Shown here: positions 1 through 26,322 of the stretch, piece after piece
How positions within the stretch are numbered: the first letter of the stretch is position 1
Layout of the letters: every line of letters starts with the position of its first letter
Assembly: GCA_016717005.1 (NCBI GenBank)
Contig: JADJUF010000008.1
Span: 1-64,000 of the forward strand
Direction: 5' to 3'
Length of the DNA stretch: 64,000 nt
Origin: Myxococcales bacterium
GTDB lineage: Bacteria; Myxococcota_A; Polyangia; Haliangiales; Haliangiaceae
Notes under the pieces: generated by a model
The model's database searches: none
Told to the model about the DNA's origin: nothing
The model's input: only the letters and a program-made list of their open reading frames with translations
Made by a program: the position numbers and the translations under genes

Positions 1-94
1 CGACGGCATGCAGCCGGGGTTCGCGCGGCGGGCACTCTCGCGCGCAGCGCCATCCTGTCCGGGTGGCGTCGACGCCGGCGCTGCGGTCGCCGAC

Positions 95-358
95 ATGCCT
101 GAGCACGATCCGACGCTCGAGGCGTCACTGATCGATGCCCTGACGGCGTGTGACTGCAGCCAGATCGATCTGGACGCCTTCGCCGGGCTGGTCCTCGGCG
201 CGATCGGCTACCGCAACCCGTACGGCTACGTCAGGCTGGCGACCACCCCGAAGGCGACGTACCGGATCAAGGTGTCGTCGACAGGCACGATGGTCGACCT
301 CGCCGCTGCGTGGCCTGCCGACGCCGGCGCCGAGGCCGTCTGGGTCGACTTTGAGTAG
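95..358 (+). CDS. Small protein of unknown function
   Basis: This is an 87-residue ORF starting at an ATG in MPEHDPTLEAS. The frame is open further upstream to the window edge, but those residues look non-coding, so this ATG was preferred. The composition is that of a soluble acidic protein with no signal peptide or recognisable domain, and I do not recognise the family. After its stop, plausible coding sequence seems to continue in other frames towards the ORF ending at 793 (see findings). It may therefore be the front part of one longer gene broken by indels. Confidence 0.4.
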   Translation: MPEHDPTLEASLIDALTACDCSQIDLDAFAGLVLGAIGYRNPYGYVRLATTPKATYRIKVSSTGTMVDLAAAWPADAGAEAVWVDFE

Positions 359-535
359 GCACCGGAGTCCGGGTCGCCGCCGACCGGATCACCTCGGCCT
401 GGCGATGCTCGACGAGATGTCGCGCGTTGACGGCGCCTCGGCCGTGACGAGCAGCCCGAGCGCGCGCCCGCGCAGCGCGAGACCGGGCACGAGTTCTTCT
501 TCCAGCAGACCGCCGCCCGCTTTGCCGACCTCCGG

Positions 536-793
536 GTGGTGATGCGCATCATTCCCCGCAACCCTGGCGTGCAGGACGTTGGCGTCGTGGTCGTGCGCGA
601 CGAGGCCGGCAACGTGTTCTCGTCGGACACGTCGGGGGCGGTTCCACAGGATCGGACCTGGCTCGCTCGGCGAGCCGGCCACACGCAGGCCTCATCGGCC
701 GGGCAGCAGGAAGGCGCCATCGCGCTCGTGAACGACCTGCTCACGACCGTCGTCCCGACGGACGTCAAACGCTTGACGACGGATCAGTCCTGA
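536..793 (+). CDS. Protein of unknown function, 5' end probably lost to a frame change
   Basis: This ORF is about 85 residues and includes the stretch VGVVVVRDEAGNVFSSDTSG. Codon use looks coding already upstream of the first usable GTG/ATG: the same frame reads GHEFFFQQTAARFADL after a stop near 428. The annotated start is therefore probably not the real one. The 3' end overlaps the next gene as TGATG (stop 791-793, start 793), which suggests translational coupling with the lipoprotein downstream. No domain is recognised. Confidence 0.4.
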   Translation: MVMRIIPRNPGVQDVGVVVVRDEAGNVFSSDTSGAVPQDRTWLARRAGHTQASSAGQQEGAIALVNDLLTTVVPTDVKRLTTDQS

Positions 794-1281
794 TGCGCGC
801 GCTCCTGAATCTGGCCGCGACCGTCGGCGCGCTGAGTATCAGCGCCTGTGGCCGAGATGGCGGCGCGCCGCTGCTCTCGACGGTGTTCGTGCCCTCTGGG
901 AACTTTCGCGCCCAGACGCTGTGTGGCGAGTGGTTCGAGCGGGCGTGCAAGCTCAGCTACGAGCCGCCGATCGGCAAGAGCCGGCACCGCGTGCTCATGT
1001 GGCTCGACGCGACCGCGGCGGGCGTGCCCTACCGATCCAACGAGCGGCGCCCGAGTCCAGAAGGCCTCCGCAGCCTCAACCTGACCGAACAATGGGTGGC
1101 GACGGAGAACCACCCCGTGCTCATGGGCGGCGCGGGGAGCACCCACTACCGAGATGTCAAGTCGGTCAGCTTCACCGCCCCGTTTCGCTGTGTGCGTTCA
1201 GCCTTCCCGAGCACCGATCCAGGCCGCGCGATCGTCGCCGGTGACCAGTCCGACCCATGGTTGCGCGGCGGGCCGGACTGA
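793..1281 (+). CDS. Putative lipoprotein of unknown function
   Basis: The product is 162 residues and begins with a short hydrophobic signal ending in a lipobox-like ISAC (Cys19). This predicts lipidation and anchoring in the envelope. Three further cysteines follow (in TLCGEW, RACKLS and FRCVRS). The ATG overlaps the stop of the preceding ORF, so the two are probably co-translated. It converges with the histidine kinase gene, whose true end I place at 1379. A longer kinase reading frame runs antisense through this gene, but only because of a frame error. I do not recognise the family. Confidence 0.5.
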   Translation: MRALLNLAATVGALSISACGRDGGAPLLSTVFVPSGNFRAQTLCGEWFERACKLSYEPPIGKSRHRVLMWLDATAAGVPYRSNERRPSPEGLRSLNLTEQWVATENHPVLMGGAGSTHYRDVKSVSFTAPFRCVRSAFPSTDPGRAIVAGDQSDPWLRGGPD

Positions 1282-1378
1282 CCGTGCGGCGGTCGTCGGC
1301 GTCGATCCATCGCGAGCCTCCCACAATGTGGCCAGGTGGCGGATGCTGGCTGATGCCGCGGGCGCCCGAGCGGGCGCG

Positions 1379-3740
<2,362 letters not shown>

Positions 3741-3748
3741 CCCGCGCG

Positions 3749-3754
3749 AGTGTA
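3749..3754 (-). promoter_or_regulatory. Putative extended -10 box of the histidine kinase gene
   Basis: The minus strand reads TGC TACACT followed by 8 bases (CGCGCGGG) and the ATG at 3740. The TGn plus TAnnnT arrangement this close to the start suggests a leaderless or nearly leaderless transcript. There is no clear Shine-Dalgarno site. Confidence 0.45.
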
Positions 3755-3786
3755 GCAGGCGCCGCCCCGGGGCCGGCGGCGCGGGG

Positions 3787-5579
<1,793 letters not shown>

Positions 5580-5583
<4 letters not shown>

Positions 5584-7430
5584 GCCGCCCCCGGTTCGAC
5601 CGCGAGCTGGGTCCGGTAGAGCTCGGCGTAGACGCCGCTGGCGGCCAGGAGCTCGGCGTGGGTGCCGACCTCGGCCACCCGGCCGTCGTCGAGCACGACG
5701 ATCTGGTCGGCGGCCCGCACCGCCGCGACCCGGTGCGAGATCAGGATCGCGGTCCGATCGGCCAGGACCGCGCGCAGGCGCGCCAGGATGACCTTCTCGG
5801 TCTCGGCGTCGACCGACGACAGCGAGTCGTCGAGGATCAGCAGCCGGGGATCGGCGGCGATGGCGCGGGCCAGGGCGACCCGCTGGCGCTGGCCGCCCGA
5901 CAGCGTGATGCCGCGCTCGCCGACCACGGTGGCGTAGCCCTCGGGCATGCCGTCGAGGTCCCGGGCCAGGCCGGCGGTGATCGCGGCCTCGCGCACCCGC
6001 GCGGGCACCTCGCCGCCCTCGATCACCGAGGTCGTCGGTCGGCCGGCGCCGACGGTGGCCAGCTCGTCCGCCCGCGCCCGCGCCAGCGTCGAGCCGGCGC
6101 CGTACCCGAACGCGATGTTGTCGGCGATCGTGGTCGAGAACAGGAACGCGTCCTGGGGGGCGTAGCCGATCGCCGCGCGCAGCTGCGCGAGCGGGATGGT
6201 CGTGACGTCGTGGCCGTCGAGGAGCACCGTCCCCGCCGGCACCTCGAGCAGCCGGCACACCGCCTCGACCAGCGTGCTCTTGCCGCTGCCGGTGCGCCCG
6301 ACGATGGCCGTGGTGGTGCCGGCCGGGATCACGAACGACACCCGGTCGAGCACGACCCGGTCGCCGCGGGTGACCGTCAGCCCGCGCAGCTCGAGCCCGC
6401 CCCGCTTGGCCGCGGGCTCGGTGTCGGCCGCGAGGCCCGGGCCGGTGCCGTCGACGATCGTCGAGCGGGTCGCCATCAGCCCGGCCAGCCGGCTCCACGA
6501 CGCCTGGCCGCGCTGCAGGAGCGACAGCATCCAGCCCAGCGCCAGGGTCGGCCACACCAGCCGGGCCAGGTACTGGGTCATCTCGACCAGCTCGTCGAGC
6601 CCGAGCGCGCCGTCGATGTGGCGGCGGCCGCCGATGTAGAGCACGAGCACCATCGCGACCGAGCCGAGGCCGGCGAAGACCGGGCCCATGCCGCCGCGGA
6701 TCCGGGTCATGACCATGTTGCGATCGAGCAGCTGGTGCGAGGACGCCGTGAACCGGGCCCGGCGCTCGTGCTCGAGCCCGTAGGTCTTGATCGCGGCGAT
6801 CGCGGTCAGGTCCTCCTGGATCTCGTTGGACAGCGCGCCGAGCTGGGCCTGGACGCCGATCGAGGCCTTGTAGATGCGCTTGCCGAACAGCCGCCCGGCG
6901 ACGACGATCATCGGGTAGGGCAGGCACGCGAGCAGGGTCAACGTCGGATCGATCCGGATCATCATCGTCAGCACGGTCGCGAACGCGAACGCGGTGTTGA
7001 CGATGTTGAGGATGCCGGCGCCCCACATCGCGCGGACGGTCTGGACGTCGTTGGTGAGCCGGGACATCGTGTCGCCGGTCGGGTGCGACGCGTGGTAGAG
7101 GCCGTCGAGCCCGAGCAGGTGGTGGAACAGGTCGCCGCGCAGGTCGTACTCGGCGGCGCGGGCGGCGTTGAAGATCCAGACCCGCGACAGGATCCGGGTG
7201 ATCGCCGTGGCCAGCGCGAACCCGACCATGGCCAGGCACAGCCACGGCACCCGGTGGTGCGGGTCGCCCTCGCCGAGCGCGACCACGACCTTGCCGGTCG
7301 TGACCGGGATGCCGAGGAACATGGTGTTGGTGAGCAGCAGCATCACCACCCCGCCCGCGACCGCGCCGCGGTAGCGCACCAGGTAGGACCACGGGCCCGG
7401 CGGGGCGGGTGGCGGCTCGGGCGCGGTCAC
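5580..7430 (-). CDS. ABC exporter, fused TMD-NBD, degenerate-site subunit (YheI/BmrC-like)
   Basis: This 616-residue half-transporter starts with about 20 Pro-rich residues, followed by six membrane segments and the ATPase domain. Motifs: Walker A GRTGSGKST, Q-loop YAPQD, signature LSGGQ, H-loop ISHR. Walker B reads LLILDDSLSSVD, with Asp where the catalytic Glu should be. That substitution is typical of the degenerate subunit of heterodimeric exporters. About 30 extra residues (from FGYGAGS to VPARVREA) lie between the Q-loop and signature. I chose the GTG at 7430 because a -10-like TATGGC lies 6 bases upstream. An ATG at 7529 in the same frame would add 33 unlikely residues. Confidence 0.85.
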
Positions 7431-7436
7431 TGCGGA

Positions 7437-7442
7437 GCCATA
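7437..7442 (-). promoter_or_regulatory. Putative -10 box of the ABC exporter operon
   Basis: The minus strand reads TATGGC, then TCCGCA (6 bases), then the GTG at 7430. It has the same geometry as the other suspected leaderless promoters in the window. It is a weaker match because the last base of the hexamer is C. Confidence 0.3.
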
Positions 7443-7659
7443 CCCGACCGCCGCGGCCACGACAAGCCGGTCGGGGGCCGACTCGCCGGCGTTGTCGAGC
7501 GCCGGCGCACGAAAAGCGACGGCGGCCATCCGGACCGCGGTCGGCGGCGAGTTGAGCCAGCGCGCGCGTTGTCTGGCCGTCGGTCATGGCGGTAGCATCG
7601 GCGACGCGTTCGAGTCGCCGCGCGTGGGCGCGTGGCCAGCCCGTGCGCGCCCCAACGCC

Positions 7660-18981
<11,322 letters not shown>

Positions 18982-21499
18982 TCGCCGCGCGCGCCGCCAG
19001 CGCGAGCATCTGATCGTCGGCGCCGAGCAGCCCGCGCAGGAGCGCCGGCGCGGCCGGCGGGCACGCGGGGCCCAGCGCGCCCAGCGCCCGGATCGCCGCC
19101 GCCGCCAGCTCGGGGAAGGCCTGGTCGCGCGCGGCCGCGAGCAGCTCCGGGCCGGCCTCGGCGGCGCCGCGCTGCCCGAGCGAGGTCGCGGCGCGGATCG
19201 CCAGCTGCAGCGCGGTGTCGTCGGAGAACGCCTGGCCGCGCCAGCGGACGAACCGGGCCAGGAGCGCGCCGGTCACGCCGGGCCGCTCGCCGTAGGCCGC
19301 GATCGCGCGATCGCGCACCGGCAGCGGCACGTCGCCGTCGTCGATCCACCCGAGGAAGCGCGCGTCGAGCGCCGCGGTCGGGCACTGCGCCAGCGCCGCC
19401 ACCGCCTCGACCCGCACCGGCACGTGGACGTCGCCGTCGACCGCGGCGATCAGCGCGGCGCTCGGGCCGGGCCGCCCGCAGCGCTGGCCCAGGCCGGCCG
19501 CGGCCTGCTGCCGGATCGCCGGCCAGTGGTCGGCGCCGAGGACGTTGATCAAGGCCCGGTCGGCGGCGTCGGCGACGTCGCCGGTGACGCCCGGGGCCGC
19601 GATCGGAGCGGGCGCGCCGGCGCCGCCGTTCGCGAGGCCGCGGACCGCCTCGAGGCGGGTGCCCGGATCGGTCGCGTCGGTGAGCTCGGCCAGCACCAGC
19701 TGCGCCGCCGGCGCGCGGTTGTTGGCGAGGCCGCGCGCCGCCACCCGCGCCAGGGCGTGCCCGGCGGCCGAGTCGGGCAGGCGCTGCACCGTCGCCGCCA
19801 GCGTGCGCACGGCGGCGCCGTCGACGAGGGGCGCCAGGGCCGCCAGCGTCCGGTAGCGGAGCTCGTAGCTGGGCCCCGCGGCGGCCAGCGCGGCGGCCAG
19901 CGCGGTCGTCGCTACGGCCCGCGCGTCAGGATCGGCGGTCGCGGCGGCGCTGCCCAGCGCCCGCCAGAGATCGGCCGCCGCCGCCGGCTCGGCGGCGGTC
20001 TGAGCCGCCGCCACCAGGGTCGCGACCGGCACCATCGCCAGCGCCCGGGCCAGCTCGGCCCGCACCGCCCGGGGGCCGCGGCCCGCGCGCGCGATCAGGG
20101 CCGCGCGATCGGTCGTCGCCAGCGCCGCGATCGCGGCGCGCTGCGCGTCCTCGTCGCCGGCGCCGCCGATCAGCTCGAGCAGCGCGCCCTGGCCCTCGGG
20201 GCCCAGCGCCGCCAGGGTCGCCGCCGCGGTGGTCGCGCGCGCGCCCGGCAGATCGCCCGCGGCCAGCGCCGCCGCCAGCGGGCCGATCACCCCCGGGTCG
20301 CGGATCTGCGCCAGCGCCGCCAGCAGGCGCCGGCGGGCGTCGCCGGTCGCGCCCTCGAGCGCCGCCCGGATCGCCACCACCGCCGGCGCGCCGTGCGCGA
20401 TCAGCAGCCGCGCCGCCGACTCCGCCGCCAGCCCGCCGGCCACGACCTGCGCCGCCAGCACCGGCCCCGCGCCCTCGGGCGCCAGCTCGACGTCGGCCAG
20501 GACCGCGAGCTCCGCGATCGCCGCGCCGCCACGCCCGCGGTGCACGTCGAGCAGCGCGATCGACACGCACCCGTCGAGCGCCGTCGGCAGGACCGCGGTG
20601 TAGGCCTGGCCCGGCGGCGCGCGGCGCGCGATCGGATCGGGCACCTCGATCACCGCGGCCCCGGCGGCGGCGATGACCAGCAGCCGGGCCGGGCGCGCCC
20701 GGGTCGCGGCGCCGTCGCCCGACGGCACGATCCGGATCGCCGCGGCCTTGCCGCCGCTGACCGTGGTCCGGAAGTTCCAGACGGCGCCGACGCCGTCGTC
20801 GCGCTCGCCCGCGGTCCACGCCGTCGCCAGGTCGCCGTCGCCGAGCGCGCGCGGCGCGGTCAGCATGCTGGCGTCGGCGGCGCCGGCCGCCCGCGACGCG
20901 GTGGTCGCGCGGTACCACGCGGTCGCCAGGCCCGGGCCGGTGGGCTGGGCCGTCACCGTCGGCGCGCCCGCCGGCGGATCGATCCGCGCCGGCGGTGCCG
21001 CGACGAACCGGCGCCCGCGCTCGTCCCAGCGCTCGGGGAACAGCTCGAGCGGCACCCCGTCGCAGCGGCGCTGATCCCCTCGGGTCTGGAAGCGCACCAG
21101 CCCGCGCGCGTCGGCCACGACCCACTGCTCGTACTCGTCGTCGCCGCCGGGCCCGACCGGGCCGCGCCACAGCTCGGTCAGGGCCGCGCCCGGGCGGGTC
21201 GCGACCAGCGCGACCGCCTCCCAGCGCCCGGCGATGCGTGCGGTCGCCACCAGCACGCGCCGCGCTCCGAGCGCGCCCAGGGTCAGGCGCGCCTCGGTCA
21301 GCGCCCCCGAGCCGCCGAACGGCACCAGCTGCCCGCCGCCGCCGCCGCGCTCGATCACCAGCTGGCCGGGTGCGTCGATGCGCACGGCGTCGACCGCGCC
21401 GTCGCCGTCGACGTCGGCGGCCAGCTCGGCGGTCGGCGCCGCCAGCGCCAGGGTCGGCGCCGCCAGCGCGCCGAGGACGACGAGCGTTCGCATGGCGGC

Positions 21500-21505
21500 A
21501 GCCTA
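21500..21505 (-). promoter_or_regulatory. Putative -10 box of the HEAT-repeat gene
   Basis: The minus strand reads TAGGCT, then GCCGCC (6 bases), then the ATG at 21493. The same hexamer sits 7 bases before the ATG at 37018. Leaderless transcription is inferred. Confidence 0.45.
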
Positions 21506-21529
21506 CCGCGCCGCTTGCGGTGGGGCTCG

Positions 21530-22621
21530 ATGAGCGATACGGAAACCGGCCCCATGCACCGCAAGGCCGACTTCGCCTTCGACCTGCCGGCCGCGCAGAT
21601 CGCGCAGGCCCCGGCGGCCACGCGCGACGGCTCGCGCCTGCTGGTCGTGCGCGGCGCCGACCACGTCGACACGCGCTTCCCGGCGCTGCTCGACCACCTG
21701 CCGCCGGACCCGGTCGTCATCGTCAACGACGCCCGGGTCGTGCCGGCCCGGGTCCACTGCCACCGCCCCAGCGGCGGCGCGGTCGAGCTCTTGTTCGTCG
21801 AGCCCGATCCGACGCCGGTGCCGGCCGGGCAGGTGGCGTGGCGGTGCCTGGCCCGCGCCGGCGGCCGCCTGCACCCCGGCGATCCGCTGACGCCCGACGG
21901 CGATCCGTCGATCACCCTGACCGTCGCGTCGGCGCGCGGCGACGGCGGCGCCCTGGCGATCGCGGTCCCGGCCGCCGGCCCCGGCGACGTCTTCGGCCTG
22001 CTCGACCGGGTCGGCGAGCTGCCGCTGCCGCCGTACATCGCCCGGGCCGACGGCCCCGCGGCCGACGATCGCGAGCGCTACCAGACCGTCTACGCGCGCA
22101 CGCCCGGCGCGGTCGCGGCGCCGACCGCCGGCCTGCACCTGACGCCGGGCCTGCTCGACGCGATCGCCGCGCGCGGCGGCACGCTCGCGCACGTCACGCT
22201 CCACGTCGGGCTCGGCACGTTCGCGCCGGTGCGGGTCGACGACCTCGCCGCCCACGCCATGCACGTCGAGCGCTTCGACGTCCCGGCCGCGACCGCGGCG
22301 CTGGTGGCCTCGGGCCGGCCGATCGTCGCGGTCGGCACGACGGTCGTGCGCGCGCTCGAGAGCGCCGCCACCGGCCCGCGCCAGGTCGCGGTCGGCCCCG
22401 GCGCCACCGGGCTGTTCATCCGGCCCGGCACCGGCTACCGCTTCCAGATCGTCGATGCCCTGGTCACCAACTTCCATCTCCCGGAGTCGACCTTGCTCAT
22501 GCTCGTCAGCGCCTTCGCCGGGTACGACCGCGTGATGTCGGCGTACCGCCACGCCGTCGCCGCCGGCTACCGCTTCTTCAGCTACGGCGACGCCATGCTG
22601 CTCGAGCGCGAGGCCCCGTGA
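21530..22621 (+). CDS. queA: S-adenosylmethionine:tRNA ribosyltransferase-isomerase QueA
   Basis: QueA transfers and isomerises the ribosyl group of SAM onto preQ1 in tRNA to give epoxyqueuosine, the penultimate step of queuosine synthesis. The product is 363 residues, a normal length. It has the family N-terminus (DFAFDLPAAQIAQ, RDGSRLLV), the central GLHLTPGLLD and HVTLHVGLGTFAPV, and the C-terminal NFHLPESTLLMLVSAF. I took the ATG at 21530 because a GGTGGGG lies just upstream. The ATG at 21554 (MHRKADF) fits the family N-terminus equally well. Its stop overlaps the start of tgt (GTGA), placing both queuosine genes in one operon with yajC-secDF. Confidence 0.95.
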   Translation: MSDTETGPMHRKADFAFDLPAAQIAQAPAATRDGSRLLVVRGADHVDTRFPALLDHLPPDPVVIVNDARVVPARVHCHRPSGGAVELLFVEPDPTPVPAGQVAWRCLARAGGRLHPGDPLTPDGDPSITLTVASARGDGGALAIAVPAAGPGDVFGLLDRVGELPLPPYIARADGPAADDRERYQTVYARTPGAVAAPTAGLHLTPGLLDAIAARGGTLAHVTLHVGLGTFAPVRVDDLAAHAMHVERFDVPAATAALVASGRPIVAVGTTVVRALESAATGPRQVAVGPGATGLFIRPGTGYRFQIVDALVTNFHLPESTLLMLVSAFAGYDRVMSAYRHAVAAGYRFFSYGDAMLLEREAP

Positions 22622-23715
22622 AGGTCGATCTCCCCACGACCGGCTTCCAGCTCGAGCTCACCCACGCGCTCGGCAACGCCCGGGCCGGGTGGCTGCACAC
22701 CCCGCGCGGCTCGATCCCGCTGCCGGTGTTCATGCCGGTCGGCACCCAGGGCTCGGTCAAGGCCATGACCCCGGGCGAGCTCGAGGCCGAGCCCCTCGAC
22801 GCCCGGATCATCCTCGGCAACACCTACCACCTGTTCCTGCGGCCCGGCCTCGAGGTCATCGGCGCCGCCGGCGGGCTGCACCGGTTCGCCGGCTGGACCC
22901 GGCCGATCCTCACCGACTCGGGCGGCTTCCAGGTGTTCAGCCTGGCCGGCATCAACAAGATCGACGACGACGGCGTCACGTTCCAGAGCCACATCGACGG
23001 CAGCCGCCACCGGCTCACGCCCGAGGTCTCGCTGCACATCCAGGGCGTGCTCGGCAGCGACATCGCGATGGCGTTCGACCAATGCCCGCCCGGCGACGCG
23101 CCGCCGCCGGTGCAGGAGCAGGCGCTGGCGCGGACGACCGCGTGGGCCGCGCGCTCGGCCGCGGTCGCGCGTCCGCCCGGGCAGGCGCTGTTCGGGATCG
23201 TCCAGGGCGGCGTCGACCTCGAGCGCCGGGCCCGCCACGCCGAGTCGATCGTGCCGATCGGCTTCGACGGCCACGCCATCGGCGGGCTGTCGGTCGGCGA
23301 GCCGATCCCGGAGATGTACCGGGTGCTCGACGCCTTCGCCCACACGTTGCCGTTCGAGCGGCCGCGGTACCTGATGGGGGTCGGCACCCCCGCCGATCTC
23401 ACCCGCGGGGTCATGGCCGGGGTCGACATGTTCGACTGCGTCATGCCGACCCGCAACGCCCGCAACGGCAACCTGTTCACCTCCGAGGGCCGGGTCGTCA
23501 TCACGAACGCCAAGCATCGCAAGGACTTCGGGCCGATCGACCCCGCGTGCCCGTGCATGACCTGCGCCCGCCACTCCCGCGCGTACCTGCGGCACCTGCA
23601 CGTCGCCAAGGAGATCCTCGCCTCAAGGCTGGCAACGCTTCACAACCTCACGTATTACGCACGCCACATGCGGGCGCTGCGGGAGCAGATCTTGACCGAG
23701 GGGCAGCCCATCTAA
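22618..23715 (+). CDS. tgt: tRNA-guanine transglycosylase Tgt
   Basis: Tgt exchanges guanine-34 for preQ1 in tRNAs with GUN anticodons. The product is 365 residues. It shows TDSGGFQVFS with the catalytic Asp region, AMAFDQCPP, FGIVQGG, GGLSVGEP, the nucleophile region DMFDCVMPTRNARNG, and a C-terminal zinc site beginning CPCMTCARH. The GTG start overlaps the queA stop by four bases, so coupling to QueA is direct. It is followed by a 237-base gap before yajC. Confidence 0.96.
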   Translation: MKVDLPTTGFQLELTHALGNARAGWLHTPRGSIPLPVFMPVGTQGSVKAMTPGELEAEPLDARIILGNTYHLFLRPGLEVIGAAGGLHRFAGWTRPILTDSGGFQVFSLAGINKIDDDGVTFQSHIDGSRHRLTPEVSLHIQGVLGSDIAMAFDQCPPGDAPPPVQEQALARTTAWAARSAAVARPPGQALFGIVQGGVDLERRARHAESIVPIGFDGHAIGGLSVGEPIPEMYRVLDAFAHTLPFERPRYLMGVGTPADLTRGVMAGVDMFDCVMPTRNARNGNLFTSEGRVVITNAKHRKDFGPIDPACPCMTCARHSRAYLRHLHVAKEILASRLATLHNLTYYARHMRALREQILTEGQPI

Positions 23716-23857
23716 CCAGGCCCGACTGGCTGGTCCGGTAGGCCTGACCTGGTCCGCGCCCCACAGGCGGGCAGGGCCAGGCCCTCCACCTGACCGAAGA
23801 TCCAGCGTGGCGGGATGTCGCAGGGACCTTGTGGTCATGGCCGGCCGTCCGTACGGC

Positions 23858-23886
23858 TTGACCCCCGCGGGACCGGGTGCTACTCA
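23858..23886 (+). promoter_or_regulatory. Weak candidate promoter for yajC-secDF
   Basis: TTGACC (23858-23863), a 17-base spacer and TACTCA (23881-23886), preceded by TGC, resemble a sigma-70 promoter with a poor -10. It lies 66 bases before the yajC start in the only sizeable gap of this cluster. Nothing else is recognised in the 23716-23952 gap. Confidence 0.25.
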
Positions 23887-23952
23887 CCCACAACTTTTTC
23901 GGGAACTTGGTTCGGCCCGGCCGGATCGCACGTCGCACCTAGGAGAGCCACC

Positions 23953-24291
23953 ATGGCCGCCATGCAGATGCCCATCATGATGCTGCTGATCTTCGGAGTC
24001 TTCTGGCTCCTGATCATCCGGCCGCAGGCGAAGAAGCAGCGCGAGCATCAGGAGATGCTCAGCAAGCTCGGCAAGGGTGCGGTGGTGATCACGCGCGGCG
24101 GCATCATCGGCACGATCACCGGCGTGCAGCCCGGTGAGGTCGTCGTCCTCGAGATCCAGGAGAAGGTCCGCGTCCGCGTGCCGCGCGCGTACATCGAGAA
24201 CACCTGGTCGGCCAAGTCCGACGACAAGGGCTCCGACAAGAGCTCCGGCAAGGACGAGGCCAAGGGCAAGGACGAGTCCAAGGCCGCCTGA
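23953..24291 (+). CDS. yajC: Preprotein translocase subunit YajC
   Basis: This 112-residue protein has one N-terminal membrane helix (MPIMMLLIFGVFWLLIIRPQ) followed by the conserved RPQAKKQREHQEML and GGIIGTITGV. It ends in a Lys/Asp/Ser-rich tail. YajC binds SecDF at the inner membrane. The start is fixed by a strong Shine-Dalgarno site AGGAGAG at 23941-23947, five bases before the ATG. SecD follows after 62 bases. Confidence 0.95.
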   Translation: MAAMQMPIMMLLIFGVFWLLIIRPQAKKQREHQEMLSKLGKGAVVITRGGIIGTITGVQPGEVVVLEIQEKVRVRVPRAYIENTWSAKSDDKGSDKSSGKDEAKGKDESKAA

Positions 24292-24353
24292 GCTCGCCGA
24301 CGCTTCGCTTCGCCCGGGCCCTCGGTCCGGTTGACTGGTCTTCGAGGTTGCTA

Positions 24354-26265
<1,912 letters not shown>

Positions 26266-26322
26266 TCGACCCCGGCTCGGCTCCTCACGACTGACTACTG
26301 GCCACGCGCAGAAGGACCTCCC

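Noticed and set aside
1146..1378. C-terminal extension of the histidine kinase frame to 1146
   Set aside because: The residues after MTVSIA are Arg/Pro noise, the extension overlaps the plausible lipoprotein gene at 793-1281, and the correct GGDEF end exists in the neighbouring frame stopping at 1379.
7492..7659. Longer N-terminus for the giant TPR protein
   Set aside because: The upstream residues (RARCLAVGHGGSIGDAFESP) look non-coding and would overlap the divergent ABC promoter region. The ATG at 7660 begins a natural sequence.
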